Both the position numbers and the translations under genes were made by a program. Below are positions 1 through 8,975 of a stretch of 64,000 bases of DNA, piece by piece. Under the pieces are notes generated by a model. That model did no database searches and had not been told where the DNA came from. It saw only the letters and a program-made list of their open reading frames with translations. The DNA is from Streptomyces celluloflavus. Lineage in GTDB: Bacteria; Actinomycetota; Actinomycetes; Streptomycetales; Streptomycetaceae. How positions within the stretch are numbered: position 1 is the first letter of the stretch; every line of letters starts with the position of its first letter. The stretch lies in NCBI GenBank assembly GCA_000720995.1, contig JOEL01000001.1, forward strand, positions 1-64,000, in the 5' to 3' direction.

Positions 1-99
1 CACCGAACAGATCTGACCAACCATCAGCTATCTCATCCACCACGAAGCAAGCAACGACGACGACCGCATCGAGTCACGGAGTGTCGTTGCAGTACTAGG

Positions 100-1185
100 G
101 TGGCGGATACGAATCGGGAGGACGGTGAGGATCCGGTGCGGCGACGGCAGTTGCTGGCGAACCTCGCGGTCACGGCCGCCGCAGCAGCCGGTGCCCCGCT
201 GACCTCCGGCGGCAAGCCCCCGGTGCACGAAGCCGCGCTCGGCGACGTGCTCATCGGCCGACTCCGCGACGCGATGCTCGGCCTGCACCACGACATCGCC
301 GTCCCGCCGGCCGCCGCACTGCACACCGAGCTCGCGCGCGCCCTCGCCGACTTCCACACCTGCCGCTACGGCAGCCTCGCCGTACGCCTGCCCCGCCTCA
401 TCTGCGCGGCCCACGCACGCGCCACGGACGGCGACGGTCTCGAACACGGCGGACTGCTGGCCCGGAGCTACCTGCTGGCCACGCGCATGCTGATCAAGCT
501 CGACGAGCAGCAACTCGGCTGGATGGCCGCCGACCGCGCTCGTCAGACCGCCGATGCGAGCGGTGCCCCCTTGCTGGTCGCCGAAGCCGCCCGTCAACTC
601 GCCGTCCTGGCCCGCAAGGCGGGCTGGCACGGTCAGGCCATGTCCCTCGCTCTCACCGCCGCCGACCACCCCGGCCTGCGCAGTGGCGGACCGGCCTGCG
701 CGGCCGAGCGCGGTCTGCTGATCCAGTCCGCCGCCTACACCGCGGCCCGCGCCGGGGACGCGGACGGGATGCGTGAGCTGACCGACGAGGCCGCCGCCAT
801 CGCCGACGAGCTCGGCGGCACCACCTTGCTGCGGGACCACGGCGGCGGCTTCAGCCCCATCACCGTCCAACTCCACCTCGTCTCCGCCGAGAACTCCGCG
901 GGTGATCCCTCCGCCGCGCTCGCCGCAGCCCAGGCGGTGGCGCCGCGGAACCTGCCGAGCACCGAACGCCGGGCCCGCTACTACACCGACATCGCCACGG
1001 CATTCGCGCGGTGGAACCGCCGGGACGAGTGCATCCGCGCGCTGTTGGCCGCCGAGCACCATGCCCCCGAGGAGACCCACGCCCGCCCCGCGGTCAAGTC
1101 CCTGGTCTCCGGGCTGCTTGTCTCCGGGCGGACCACCACCGAACTCCGCGGGCTCGCTGCCCGTGTCGGCGTCCTCGCCCGATGA
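100..1185 (+). CDS. TPR-type C-terminal half of an XRE-like regulator, HTH part not seen
   Basis: The 361-residue product starts with GTG, has an RRRQLL stretch followed by an Ala-rich segment, and continues as alpha-helical TPR-like repeats rich in Ala/Arg/Leu (residues about 50-350). This matches the C-terminal sensor half common in Streptomyces XRE-family regulators, which normally follows an N-terminal helix-turn-helix. No HTH is visible. The frame stays open from the GTG to the window edge, but the upstream peptide is basic and low-complexity and its base composition is less GC-biased. The gene is therefore either a stand-alone TPR protein, a truncated regulator, or one whose true start lies outside the window. 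Function unknown; family call moderate. Confidence 0.55.
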   Translation: MADTNREDGEDPVRRRQLLANLAVTAAAAAGAPLTSGGKPPVHEAALGDVLIGRLRDAMLGLHHDIAVPPAAALHTELARALADFHTCRYGSLAVRLPRLICAAHARATDGDGLEHGGLLARSYLLATRMLIKLDEQQLGWMAADRARQTADASGAPLLVAEAARQLAVLARKAGWHGQAMSLALTAADHPGLRSGGPACAAERGLLIQSAAYTAARAGDADGMRELTDEAAAIADELGGTTLLRDHGGGFSPITVQLHLVSAENSAGDPSAALAAAQAVAPRNLPSTERRARYYTDIATAFARWNRRDECIRALLAAEHHAPEETHARPAVKSLVSGLLVSGRTTTELRGLAARVGVLAR

Positions 1186-1766
1186 CTCGCTTGGCGCGTA
1201 CGGCCGGGACGGCTCGGCATCTTCGCCGTACGCGCCAGACAGGCCCGCGGACCGACTTCCCGGGCCGGACGCAGTCCTTCTGCTCCCCCGGTGGGCTCGC
1301 CGTGCCGCATGGGCAGAGGACAGGGGGCCAATCCAGTACCACACCGCCCGCTTCCGCCTCGTGCCGCAACTCGCCAGGGCCCTCAACGTGCCGACCCGCC
1401 TCGTGTACAAGCCGGGCTCGGCCCGGATCGAGCTGCCCCGGCCCGCGAGTGCCGGTAAGTCGGTCGGGCGTGTCCCGGCCGATGACGTCATGCTCTCCTG
1501 AGTTTGTGGGCGGATCCGCGACCCGCCGCGCACGAGGCGGTCGAACGCTGGATGAAATTGGCGCGAACACGTCAAAAATCTTGAGGAGTCTGCCTTGCTC
1601 TCTTCAGGGGTGCGTGTCTCAATGGGCAGCGATTCAGGTCGCTGACCACCCATCAGATCCGGGTGTGGTCGGCACGGGGCCCGAGCCGCGGTCCCCGCGT
1701 GGCCGCCTGCCGCACCGTCTCTCCGACGGCCACGAGCCTGTCCCCCCACCAGAAGGCGGAACCCTC
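1186..1766. other. Gene-poor stretch of 580 bases
   Basis: No convincing gene. One plus-strand frame stays open to about 1501 (LARALNVPTRLVYKPGSAR is readable near 1370-1430), but it overlaps the preceding gene and has no start of its own, so it could be a gene remnant. Bases 1550-1620 are noticeably less GC-rich than the surroundings. An inverted repeat CAGCGA-N6-TCGCTG lies at 1627-1644, about 120 bases before the next gene, and could belong to its promoter region. Confidence 0.4.
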
Positions 1767-2234
1767 ATGAAACACGGCAAGCTCGGAATCGGCGCGGCGC
1801 TGGGCGTCGGGGTGGCTCTCGCGGGCACCCTCGCGATGGCGCCGGCCGCGGTCGCGGTGACGCCGACCACCGCCACCATCACGTTCGACTGCGGTCTGTA
1901 CGGCTCCGGTACGGCGACGCTCACGGCGAGCCAGAACGGGACGGCCGCGACCATCAGCCTGTCCACGTCGGCGATCACCGCGCCCATCGACGTCGGGGCG
2001 AACTCGGTCAGCTCCAAGCTCACCCTCACCAAGAACGGCTCCGGGACGACAGTGTTCAGCGGCAACTCCAACCCGGCGATCCCGTCCGGCAGCGCGGTCT
2101 CTACCGGTCCGCTCACCGGTACGGTCGCCGCGGGCGACAGCCTGACGGCGAAGTCGCTTCAGGTCGTGGTGTTCGGCGTGACGGCCACCTGTAACGCCAC
2201 CTCCGCGCAGTCCCCGGGCCCGTTCGTGTTCTGA
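1767..2234 (+). CDS. Small secreted protein of unknown function
   Basis: The product is 155 residues. It has a Sec signal peptide (MKHGKL, a hydrophobic core, AVA cleavage region near residues 25-30) and a mature part rich in Thr/Ser/Gly/Val with beta-strand-like alternation. Two cysteines, FDCGLYG near the N terminus of the mature chain and ATCNAT near the end, could form one disulfide. The start is fixed by the signal peptide and by AGAAGGCGGA seven bases upstream. No catalytic motif is visible. It ends at a strong hairpin terminator. Probably an exported beta-sandwich protein; the role is not recognised. Confidence 0.7.
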   Translation: MKHGKLGIGAALGVGVALAGTLAMAPAAVAVTPTTATITFDCGLYGSGTATLTASQNGTAATISLSTSAITAPIDVGANSVSSKLTLTKNGSGTTVFSGNSNPAIPSGSAVSTGPLTGTVAAGDSLTAKSLQVVVFGVTATCNATSAQSPGPFVF

Positions 2235-2254
2235 CGGCCGGCGGGGCGGCCGAG

Positions 2255-2286
2255 GTGCGGGGCCGTACGGCCGTACGGCCCCGCAC
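2255..2286. terminator. Bidirectional hairpin terminator
   Basis: A perfect 16-bp inverted repeat without a loop (GTGCGGGGCCGTACGG and its complement) sits between the convergent secreted-protein and permease genes, as expected for a shared factor-independent terminator. Confidence 0.75.
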
Positions 2287-2332
2287 CGCACCGGGCGGGC
2301 CCCGGCGCGGCCCGGCCGGGCCCGTACGGCCC

Positions 2333-3763
2333 TCAGGACCCGTCGCCCTCCCGGTCCGGTCCCGCCAGCTCGGAGCGGCGGTAGGAGTACGTGAAGTAGA
2401 CGACCAGGCCGATGACGAACCACACGGCGAACCGCACCCAGGTCTGCCACGCCAGGAAGGTGATCAGCCAGAGCGAGAAGACGACGCCGATCGCCGGCAC
2501 CACCGGCATCCCCGGCGTCCGGAACGTCCGCGGCAGCTCGGGGCGCTTGTAGCGGAGCACGATCACCGAGATACAGACGACCACGAACGCGAGCAGGATG
2601 CCGATATTGGTCAGCTCGGCGGCCTCCCCGATCGGCAGGAAGCCCGCGATGGCCGCCGACGCGACGCCGACGATCCAGGTCACCCGGGTCGGGACCTGGT
2701 GCCGGACGCTCGTCTTGGCGAACCACTTCGGCAGCAGCCCGTCCCGGCTCATCGAGAAGAAGACCCGGGTCACCCCGAGCATGAACGTGAACATGACGGT
2801 CAGAATGCCGATGATCGCGCCGACCGCGATGACATCCGCCAGCCGGTCCAGGCCCACCGACTTGAACGCCGTCGAGAAACCGCTCTCCGGGTTGATGTCC
2901 CGGTAGTTCTGCATGCCCGTCAGTACCAGGCAGGCCAGGACGTAGAGCACCATCGAGATCGCCAGCGAATACATGATCGCCTTCGGCATATGGCGCCGGG
3001 CGTCCCGGGACTCCTCGGCCGCGGTGCTCATCGCGTCATAGCCGAAGACCGCGAAGAAGACCGTGGCCGCACCGGTGAACGCGCCGCCGACCCCGAACGG
3101 GAAGAACGGGTGGTAGTTCCCGGTGTCGACGTGGAAGAAGCCGACGCCGATCACCACCAGCACCACCAGGACCTTCAAGCCCACCACGATCGTCTCGAAG
3201 CGCGCGGCGTTCTTGATGCCCAGGGTCAGCAGATAGGCGACCAGGAGACAGAGCGCCGCCGCGAAGAGGTCCACCCGGTGCCCGGGACCGGTTCCCGGCG
3301 CGCCCAGCAGCCACGCGGGCAGGTGGAGCCCCATCTCGCCGAGCAGAAAACTGAAGTAGCCGGAGATGCCGATCGCCACCACCGCGACGATCGCGGTGTA
3401 CTCCAGCAGCAGATCCCAGCCGATGAACCAGCCGGCCAGCTCGCCGAGGACCGCGTACCCGTAGGTGTAGGCCGACCCCGCCTTCGGGATCAGCCCGGCG
3501 AATTCGGCGTACGAGAAGGCGGCCGCCGCGCTCGCCACGCCCGCGATGAGGAAGGACAGCAGGACCGCGGGCCCGGCCTTCCCGTTCGCGACCGTACCGG
3601 CCAGTGTGAAGATGCCCGCCCCGATGATGCCGCCGACCCCGATGGCCGTCAGCTGCCACAGGCCCAGGACGCGGGTCAGCCGCGGGCCCGAGCCGCCTTC
3701 GGTCTCCTCGATGTGCTCGATCGGTTTACGGCGCCATACGCCCTGTCCCGCGCGCAGCCCCAT
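2333..3763 (-). CDS. APC-superfamily cationic amino-acid permease
   Basis: The 476-residue integral membrane protein belongs to the amino acid-polyamine-organocation (APC) family, CAT/YfnA-like branch. After a short cytoplasmic N terminus (about residues 1-35), TM1 carries the substrate-binding signature IGVGGIIGAGIFTLAG, then about a dozen hydrophobic segments including SYAEFAGLIPKAGSAYTYGY. The start is the ATG of MGLRAG; in-frame upstream extension reads as arginine/proline-rich non-coding sequence. It probably imports basic or neutral amino acids by proton or sodium coupling; the exact substrate cannot be read. It stands alone, divergent from dodecin. Confidence 0.88.
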   Translation of the reverse strand: MGLRAGQGVWRRKPIEHIEETEGGSGPRLTRVLGLWQLTAIGVGGIIGAGIFTLAGTVANGKAGPAVLLSFLIAGVASAAAAFSYAEFAGLIPKAGSAYTYGYAVLGELAGWFIGWDLLLEYTAIVAVVAIGISGYFSFLLGEMGLHLPAWLLGAPGTGPGHRVDLFAAALCLLVAYLLTLGIKNAARFETIVVGLKVLVVLVVIGVGFFHVDTGNYHPFFPFGVGGAFTGAATVFFAVFGYDAMSTAAEESRDARRHMPKAIMYSLAISMVLYVLACLVLTGMQNYRDINPESGFSTAFKSVGLDRLADVIAVGAIIGILTVMFTFMLGVTRVFFSMSRDGLLPKWFAKTSVRHQVPTRVTWIVGVASAAIAGFLPIGEAAELTNIGILLAFVVVCISVIVLRYKRPELPRTFRTPGMPVVPAIGVVFSLWLITFLAWQTWVRFAVWFVIGLVVYFTYSYRRSELAGPDREGDGS

Positions 3764-4001
3764 GCGTGATCCCTCCGTACCCTCCGGCGTGGTCCGACGG
3801 CGGCTCATCATGGTCCACCGGACGCGTCCGAGGAAGGCGCTGCGCCGGTCCGCGTCGCGCGCGCCGTCGGCCTCCGAGGGCGGGCGGTGGCCCCGGGGCC
3901 GCGTCCGGGGGCGGGTTCGCGGGTCGCGCGGGGTGTCGTTGTGAGGCACGGTAGGGAGAAGGGGATGCCCCGGTCGGCCCCACTGACGCAGGAGACCCTG
4001 T

Positions 4002-4220
4002 ATGTCGAACCACACGTACCGAGTGACAGAGATCGTCGGAACGTCTGAGGAGAGCGTGGACGATGCGATCCGGCGCGGGGTCAGCCGCGCGACACAGACG
4101 CTCAGGGGCCTGGACTGGTTCGAGGTCACACAGGTCCGCGGGCACCTGGTGGACGGCCGTATCGGCCACTATCAGGTCGGGCTGAAGGTCGGTTTCCGGC
4201 TGGAGGACGGGAAGTCCTGA
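4002..4220 (+). CDS. Dodecin, flavin-binding protein
   Basis: The 72-residue protein has the full dodecin pattern: MSNHTYRVTEIVGTSEES, then one helix (VDDAIRRGVSRA) and the strand WFEVTQVRGHLVDG with the flavin-stacking Trp, ending GHYQVGLKVGFRLED. Dodecins assemble as hollow dodecamers that store or buffer FMN, riboflavin or CoA and protect against light-driven flavin damage. GGAG lies about 8 bases before the ATG. The gene is divergent from the permease and convergent with a UspA gene, a stress-flavoured neighbourhood. Confidence 0.92.
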   Translation: MSNHTYRVTEIVGTSEESVDDAIRRGVSRATQTLRGLDWFEVTQVRGHLVDGRIGHYQVGLKVGFRLEDGKS

Positions 4221-4296
4221 GACCGCCGCCGGGTACGGACGCGGGGGCGCGCTCGGGGCGGCGAGCGGTCCCCCCACAGGCGCGGGCCCGGCGCCG

Positions 4297-4782
4297 TTAC
4301 GGGACGACGGTCACCGGCCAGCGCCCCGCCTTGACCAGACGGACCGCGACCGACCCCATGATGCGGTGCCCGGCCGACTCCGAGGCGCCGACCACCACCG
4401 CGTCGGCCGTCAGCTCGTCGGCCATCTGGACCATGCCGTTGTACGGATCGCCCCGCAGGGTGTGGAACTCCCAGCGCACGTCGTATATCCCCTGGAGTCG
4501 CTCCGTCGCCTTGCGGATCTCGGCCATCAGCTCCTCGGCCACCTCGCTGGTCGCGTCCACGACCGGGGCGCCCATCGCCGCACCGGCCGGCAGCACCGGC
4601 TGGACGTAGACCAGGACGAGCTTCGACGCCTGGCGCCTGGCCAGGCCGGCCGCGTACGCGGCGGCGCGCCACGACGAGTCCGAGCCGTCGATGCCGACGA
4701 CGATGACCTTCGGGCCGTCCGTTCCGCGCTCGAAAGGCGCGGGCGAGTTCTGCTCCACACCAGGGAGGTTATCCGTACACAC
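4297..4782 (-). CDS. Universal stress protein, UspA family
   Basis: Single-domain USP of 161 residues. VIVVGIDGSDSSWRAAAYAA forms strand 1 and helix 1, and VVVGASESAGHRIMGSVA near residue 130 is a variant of the ATP-binding G-x2-G-x9-G-S loop. The final strand is PVTVVP. Start is GTG with GGAGG ten bases upstream; about 25 residues precede the fold. Typical role: ATP-binding stress adaptor in the cytoplasm. In actinobacteria such genes are often under dormancy control, but I see no clear regulator box upstream here. Confidence 0.88.
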   Translation of the reverse strand: MCTDNLPGVEQNSPAPFERGTDGPKVIVVGIDGSDSSWRAAAYAAGLARRQASKLVLVYVQPVLPAGAAMGAPVVDATSEVAEELMAEIRKATERLQGIYDVRWEFHTLRGDPYNGMVQMADELTADAVVVGASESAGHRIMGSVAVRLVKAGRWPVTVVP

Positions 4783-4866
4783 GTGCTGGATGCCTCCCGG
4801 GCCGCGCGGGCGTGCGCCGCGGGTGTGCCGCGGGCCGTTCGGCGCGTGCCGCCGGGACGCTCCGGC

Positions 4867-5568
4867 CTAGGCCGGAGCCGGCGGCCAGCTGTCCGGGGAC
4901 AGCACGCCCAGTACGTACGCGCGGGCGACCAGCGCGGTGCGGCCCTGCACCCGCCAGCGGCGGGCGAGCCGGGTGAGGTGGTAGTTGACGCCGTCCACCG
5001 TCAGGCCGAGCGCGCCGCCGATCGCCGCCGTGGTGGCGCCGCCGGCCGCCAGCGCCAGAATCCGGGCCTCCACGGGGCTCACCGTGGCGGGCGGCGGGGG
5101 AGCGGCGTCGCGGACCCGCAGTAACGCCAGCAGCGCGGGCGGCCGTTTCGCCGGGTCGCCGACCGGATCGATCGTCAGCTCCCCTTCCCGTTCGCCGCCG
5201 TCGCCCCCGCTCCGCCACCGCACCTCCACCGGATAGCGCGAGCGGTGGCCCAGCCGCAGCGCCTCGGTCAGCCGGTGCAGCTGTGCTCGCGCCCGCGGGC
5301 GGAACAGGTCCAGCAGATTGCGGCCGCGCAACTGGCCGGGGACCGTGCCCCACTGCGCGGCCATCGCCGGATTGGCGACCAGCACCTCGCCGTCGGCCCG
5401 GCACACCGCGATCGGGGTGGGGATCCGGTCCAGCAGGATCAGGAAGTAGTTGTGCCAGGCGCTGTCCGGCTGCAGGCCGAACCCGTCCAGCGGGCCCCGC
5501 GCGGCGGGTGTCCCCGGCACGGTGGGCGCGCCTTCGTCCGCCGTGCCGCCGTCCGCCCCGTCGCGCAT
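4867..5568 (-). CDS. PAS-LuxR transcriptional regulator
   Basis: The 233-residue protein has an N-terminal PAS-like sensor (residues about 35-135; FLILLDRIPTPIAVCRADGEVLVANPA... with GTVPGQLRGRNLLDLF) and a C-terminal LuxR/GerE-type HTH (about 160-220; SPVEARILALAAGGATTAAIG then VDGVNYHLTRLARRW). The ATG is chosen because GGGAGGG lies five bases upstream; a longer frame would run into the divergent promoter. It is transcribed away from the P450-reductase gene with a 104-bp intergenic region holding an inverted repeat, so it probably senses a small molecule or redox state and controls that enzyme. Confidence 0.8.
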   Translation of the reverse strand: MRDGADGGTADEGAPTVPGTPAARGPLDGFGLQPDSAWHNYFLILLDRIPTPIAVCRADGEVLVANPAMAAQWGTVPGQLRGRNLLDLFRPRARAQLHRLTEALRLGHRSRYPVEVRWRSGGDGGEREGELTIDPVGDPAKRPPALLALLRVRDAAPPPPATVSPVEARILALAAGGATTAAIGGALGLTVDGVNYHLTRLARRWRVQGRTALVARAYVLGVLSPDSWPPAPA

Positions 5569-5611
5569 GTTCCCTCCCCGGCCCGCCCGCAAGAGCGGAC
5601 GGTGAAAAACC

Positions 5612-5629
5612 ACTGCACAATCATGCAGT
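5612..5629. promoter_or_regulatory. Inverted repeat between PAS-LuxR regulator and P450
   Basis: ACTGCACAATCATGCAGT consists of perfect 6-bp arms around 6 bases, in a locally AT-richer patch between two divergent starts. It is a candidate operator for the adjacent LuxR-type regulator. No binding data; position and symmetry are the only evidence. Confidence 0.45.
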
Positions 5630-5672
5630 TGCCGCGGCGGGCGGGGCACACCGGGCCGGTCACGCTGGAGAC

Positions 5673-8600
5673 ATGACCGACACCATCGCGCTCCCCGCGG
5701 ACGAACGCGCCGCCGACGGCATACCGGTCGCCGATATCTCGGCGACGGGTCTCACCGCGACCCCCCTCCAGCAGACCATGGACCTCGCCCGGATCCACGG
5801 CCCGGTCTTCCGGCGCCGGTTCGGCCACCGCGAGACGCTCTTCGTCTCCTCGCTGGACCTGGTCACCGAGGTCGCCGACGAGCAGCGGTTCGCCAAGGGC
5901 GTGCCGGCCGTGCTGGAGTACGTCCGGGAGTTCGCCGGGGACGGGCTGTTCACCGCCTACAACGACGAGCCGAACTGGGCCAGGGCGCACGCGGTCCTGA
6001 TGCCCGCCTTCGCGCTCGGCTCGATGCGTACGTACCACCCGGCGATGCTGAAGGTCGCCCGCCGGGTCATGGCGAGTTGGGACCGGCGGGCGGCCGACGG
6101 CACGGCCCTCGACGTCGCGGACGACATGACCCGGATGACGCTGGACACCATCGGGCTCGCCGGATTCGGCTTCGACTTCGAGTCGTTCGCCCGCGAGAGC
6201 GTGCACCCCTTCGTCGAGGCGATGGTGCGCTGTCTCCAAGGGAGCATGAAGAAGTTCAGCCGCGATCCCGACGCCGATCACACGGCGGAGGACGCGGCGT
6301 TGCGGGCCGACGCGGACTATCTGGCCTCCGTGGTCGACGAGGTGATCGCCGCCCGGACCGCGAGCGGCGAGACGCACGAGGACGATCTGCTGGGGCTGAT
6401 GCTCGGCGCCCGCGCGCAGGACGGCGGCGCCGCGGACGGCGGTCCCACCCTCGACCTGGCCAACATCCGCAACCAGGTCATCACCTTTCTGATCGCCGGG
6501 CACGAGACCACCTCGGGCGCGCTCTCCTTCGCGCTGTACCACCTGCTCAAGGACCCGGCCGCGCTGCGTATGGCGCAGCGTGAGGCCGACGCGCTGTGGG
6601 GCGACACGGCCGACCCCGACCCGTCCTTCGAGGACATCGGCCGGCTGCCGTTCACCCGGCAGGTCCTCAACGAGGCGCTCCGGCTGTGGCCCACGGCCGC
6701 CACCTTCAGCCGCCAGGCGCGTGCGGACACCCTGCTCGGCGGCCGCTATCCGGTGCGGGCCGGGCAGTTGGTCTCGGTGCTCACACCGATGCTGCACCGC
6801 GATCCGGTCTGGGGCGACAACCCCGAGCTGTTCGACCCGGCCCGGTTCGGCCCGGAGGCCGAGGCGGCCCGCTCGCCGCACGCGTACAAACCGTTCGGCA
6901 CCGGTGAACGAGCCTGTATCGGGAGGCAGTTCGCGCTGCACGAGGCGACCATGCTGCTCGCGCTGCTGGTGCACCGCTACCGCCTGACCGACCACACCGA
7001 CTACCGGCTGCGCATCAAGGAGACGCTCACCCTCAAGCCCGAAGGATTCACGCTCACCCTGACCCGGCGCGGCCCCGCGGACCGGGCCGCGGTCCGCGCC
7101 GCGCTGGCCGTACTCCCCGGCGCCGCCGCGAGCGCCGACGACACCGCGGACGAAGCCGGTCTGCCGGCCCGTGTCCGGCAGGGCATCGGACTGCTGCTGG
7201 TGCACGGCAGCAACTACGGCACCTGCCGCGAGTTCGCCGAGCGGCTCGCCGACGGGGCCGCCGGCCTGGGCTTCGCCGCCGACGTGGCGCCGCTGGACGC
7301 GTACGCGGACGGGCTGCCCGCCGACCGGCCCGTCGTCATCGTCGCCGCCTCCTACAACGGGCAGCCCACCGACGACGCGGCCGCCTTCGTGCGTCGGCTG
7401 GCCACCGCGCCGGAGGGCGCCGCGGCGGGTGTGCCGTACGCCGTCCTGGGCGTCGGCGACCGCAACTGGGCCGCGACCTACCAGCGGATACCGACCCTGC
7501 TGGACGAGCGGCTGGCCGCGCTCGGCGGCGAGCGCCTGCTGCCGCGCGCCGAGGCCGACGCCTCCGGCGATCTCCCCGGCACCGTCAAGGAGTTCGCCGC
7601 CGCGCTCCGCACCGAGCTGCTGACCCGCTACGGCGACCCGGAGAGCATCGGCGCGAGCGACCCGGCCGCCGCGGACACCGGCTACACCGTCACCGAGATC
7701 AGCGGCGGACCGCTGGACGCGCTCGCCGCCCGCCACGACCTCGTCGCGATGACCGTCACCGAGGCCCGCGACCTCACCGCGCCGCGGTGGCCGCGGCCCA
7801 AGCGGTTCCTGCGGATCGCGCTGCCCGACGGCGTGACCTACCGCACCGCCGACCACCTCGCCGTGCTGCCGGTCAACGCGCCGGCCGCCGTCGAGCGGGC
7901 CGCCCGCGCCCTCGGGGCCGACCTCGACACCGTCCTCGCGCTGCACACCCGCCGCCCCGGCCGGGACGCCCTCCCGGTGGACCGGCCGCTGACCGTACGC
8001 GAACTCCTCACCCACCACCTGGAGCTGGGCGCCCGCCCGGCCCCCGGACAGGTCGCGCTGCTCGCCGCGGCCAACCCCTGCCCGCCGGAGCGCGCGGCCC
8101 TGGAAGCCCTCCCCGAGGACGATCCGCGCACCCTGCTCGACCTCGTCGCGGCCCACCCGGCGCTGGCCGGCGCGCTGAGCTGGCCGGTGATCCTGGAACT
8201 GCTGCCGCCGCTGCGCATCCGGCACTACTCCCTGTCGTCCTCGCCCGCCACCGACCCCCGGCACGCCGATCTGATGGTCGCGCTGAAGCCCGGCGGCACC
8301 GGCTCGGGGTATCTGCACGGGCTGCGGCCCGGTGACACCGTCCTGGCCCGCGTACAGCCCTGCCGTGAGGCGTTCCGGCTCGACCCCGCCGACCCCACCC
8401 CGCTGATCATGGTCGCCGCCGGTACCGGTCTCGCGCCCTTCCGCGGCGTCGTCGCCGACCGCCTCGCCGCGGGCCCGAGCGGACCCGCCCGGCTCTACTT
8501 CGGCTGCGACGACCCCGACGCCGACTTCCTGCACGCCGCGGAGCTCGCCGCCGCCCAGGAGGCCGGGGCCCTCTCCCTGCACCCCGTCTTCAGCGCCCGC

Positions 8601-8849
8601 CCCGAGCACGGCCACCGCTACGTCCAGCACCGCATCGCCGCCGAGGCCGACCAGGTGTGGGAGCTGCTGGAAGCCGGTGCGCGGGTCCATGTCTGCGGCG
8701 ACGGCAGCCGGATGGCACCCGGCGTCCGGGCCGCCTTCCGCGCGCTGCACGGCGAGCGCACCGGCGCCTCGGCGCAGGAGTCCGAGGCATGGCTGCGCGA
8801 GCTGACCGCCGCCGGCCGCTATGTCGAGGACGTCTACGCGGCGGGCTGA
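5673..8849 (+). CDS. Self-sufficient CYP102-type P450:NADPH reductase fusion
   Basis: The 1058-residue product is co-linear with P450 BM3 (about 1050 residues). P450 domain, about 1-460: I-helix AGHETTSGALSFALY, ExxR in NEALRLWP, haem loop FGTGERACIGRQFALHEA with Cys415 as thiolate ligand. Residues matching BM3 Arg47 and Phe87 appear as Arg53 and Phe93 (AGDGLFT); Tyr51 appears as Phe. FMN domain from about 505 (LLVHGSNYGTCREF, ASYNGQPTDDA), FAD domain (IRHYSLSSSPATD), NADPH domain (LIMVAAGTGLAPFRG, LYFGCDDPDAD). Expected reaction: NADPH- and O2-dependent subterminal hydroxylation of medium/long-chain fatty acids or related lipids, in the cytoplasm. Starts at ATG preceded by CTGGAG. Confidence 0.95.
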   Translation: MTDTIALPADERAADGIPVADISATGLTATPLQQTMDLARIHGPVFRRRFGHRETLFVSSLDLVTEVADEQRFAKGVPAVLEYVREFAGDGLFTAYNDEPNWARAHAVLMPAFALGSMRTYHPAMLKVARRVMASWDRRAADGTALDVADDMTRMTLDTIGLAGFGFDFESFARESVHPFVEAMVRCLQGSMKKFSRDPDADHTAEDAALRADADYLASVVDEVIAARTASGETHEDDLLGLMLGARAQDGGAADGGPTLDLANIRNQVITFLIAGHETTSGALSFALYHLLKDPAALRMAQREADALWGDTADPDPSFEDIGRLPFTRQVLNEALRLWPTAATFSRQARADTLLGGRYPVRAGQLVSVLTPMLHRDPVWGDNPELFDPARFGPEAEAARSPHAYKPFGTGERACIGRQFALHEATMLLALLVHRYRLTDHTDYRLRIKETLTLKPEGFTLTLTRRGPADRAAVRAALAVLPGAAASADDTADEAGLPARVRQGIGLLLVHGSNYGTCREFAERLADGAAGLGFAADVAPLDAYADGLPADRPVVIVAASYNGQPTDDAAAFVRRLATAPEGAAAGVPYAVLGVGDRNWAATYQRIPTLLDERLAALGGERLLPRAEADASGDLPGTVKEFAAALRTELLTRYGDPESIGASDPAAADTGYTVTEISGGPLDALAARHDLVAMTVTEARDLTAPRWPRPKRFLRIALPDGVTYRTADHLAVLPVNAPAAVERAARALGADLDTVLALHTRRPGRDALPVDRPLTVRELLTHHLELGARPAPGQVALLAAANPCPPERAALEALPEDDPRTLLDLVAAHPALAGALSWPVILELLPPLRIRHYSLSSSPATDPRHADLMVALKPGGTGSGYLHGLRPGDTVLARVQPCREAFRLDPADPTPLIMVAAGTGLAPFRGVVADRLAAGPSGPARLYFGCDDPDADFLHAAELAAAQEAGALSLHPVFSARPEHGHRYVQHRIAAEADQVWELLEAGARVHVCGDGSRMAPGVRAAFRALHGERTGASAQESEAWLRELTAAGRYVEDVYAAG

Positions 8850-8975
8850 GGCCGCCCCGGGTTCCGGCGGGCGCGGGACTGGATCTCCGTGCCCGCCGGG
8901 GCCAAGGTGGCAGTGCGGCCGACGGGGCCGCACCGCCCGGCGGCGACGCCGGCGGCCGACCGGGGGGGAGACGAT

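Noticed and set aside
2333-4129. Longer start for the amino-acid permease, adding about 120 residues
   Set aside because: The extension is Arg/Pro-rich, runs over the dodecin gene and has no membrane character; the ATG at 3763 fits the family N terminus.
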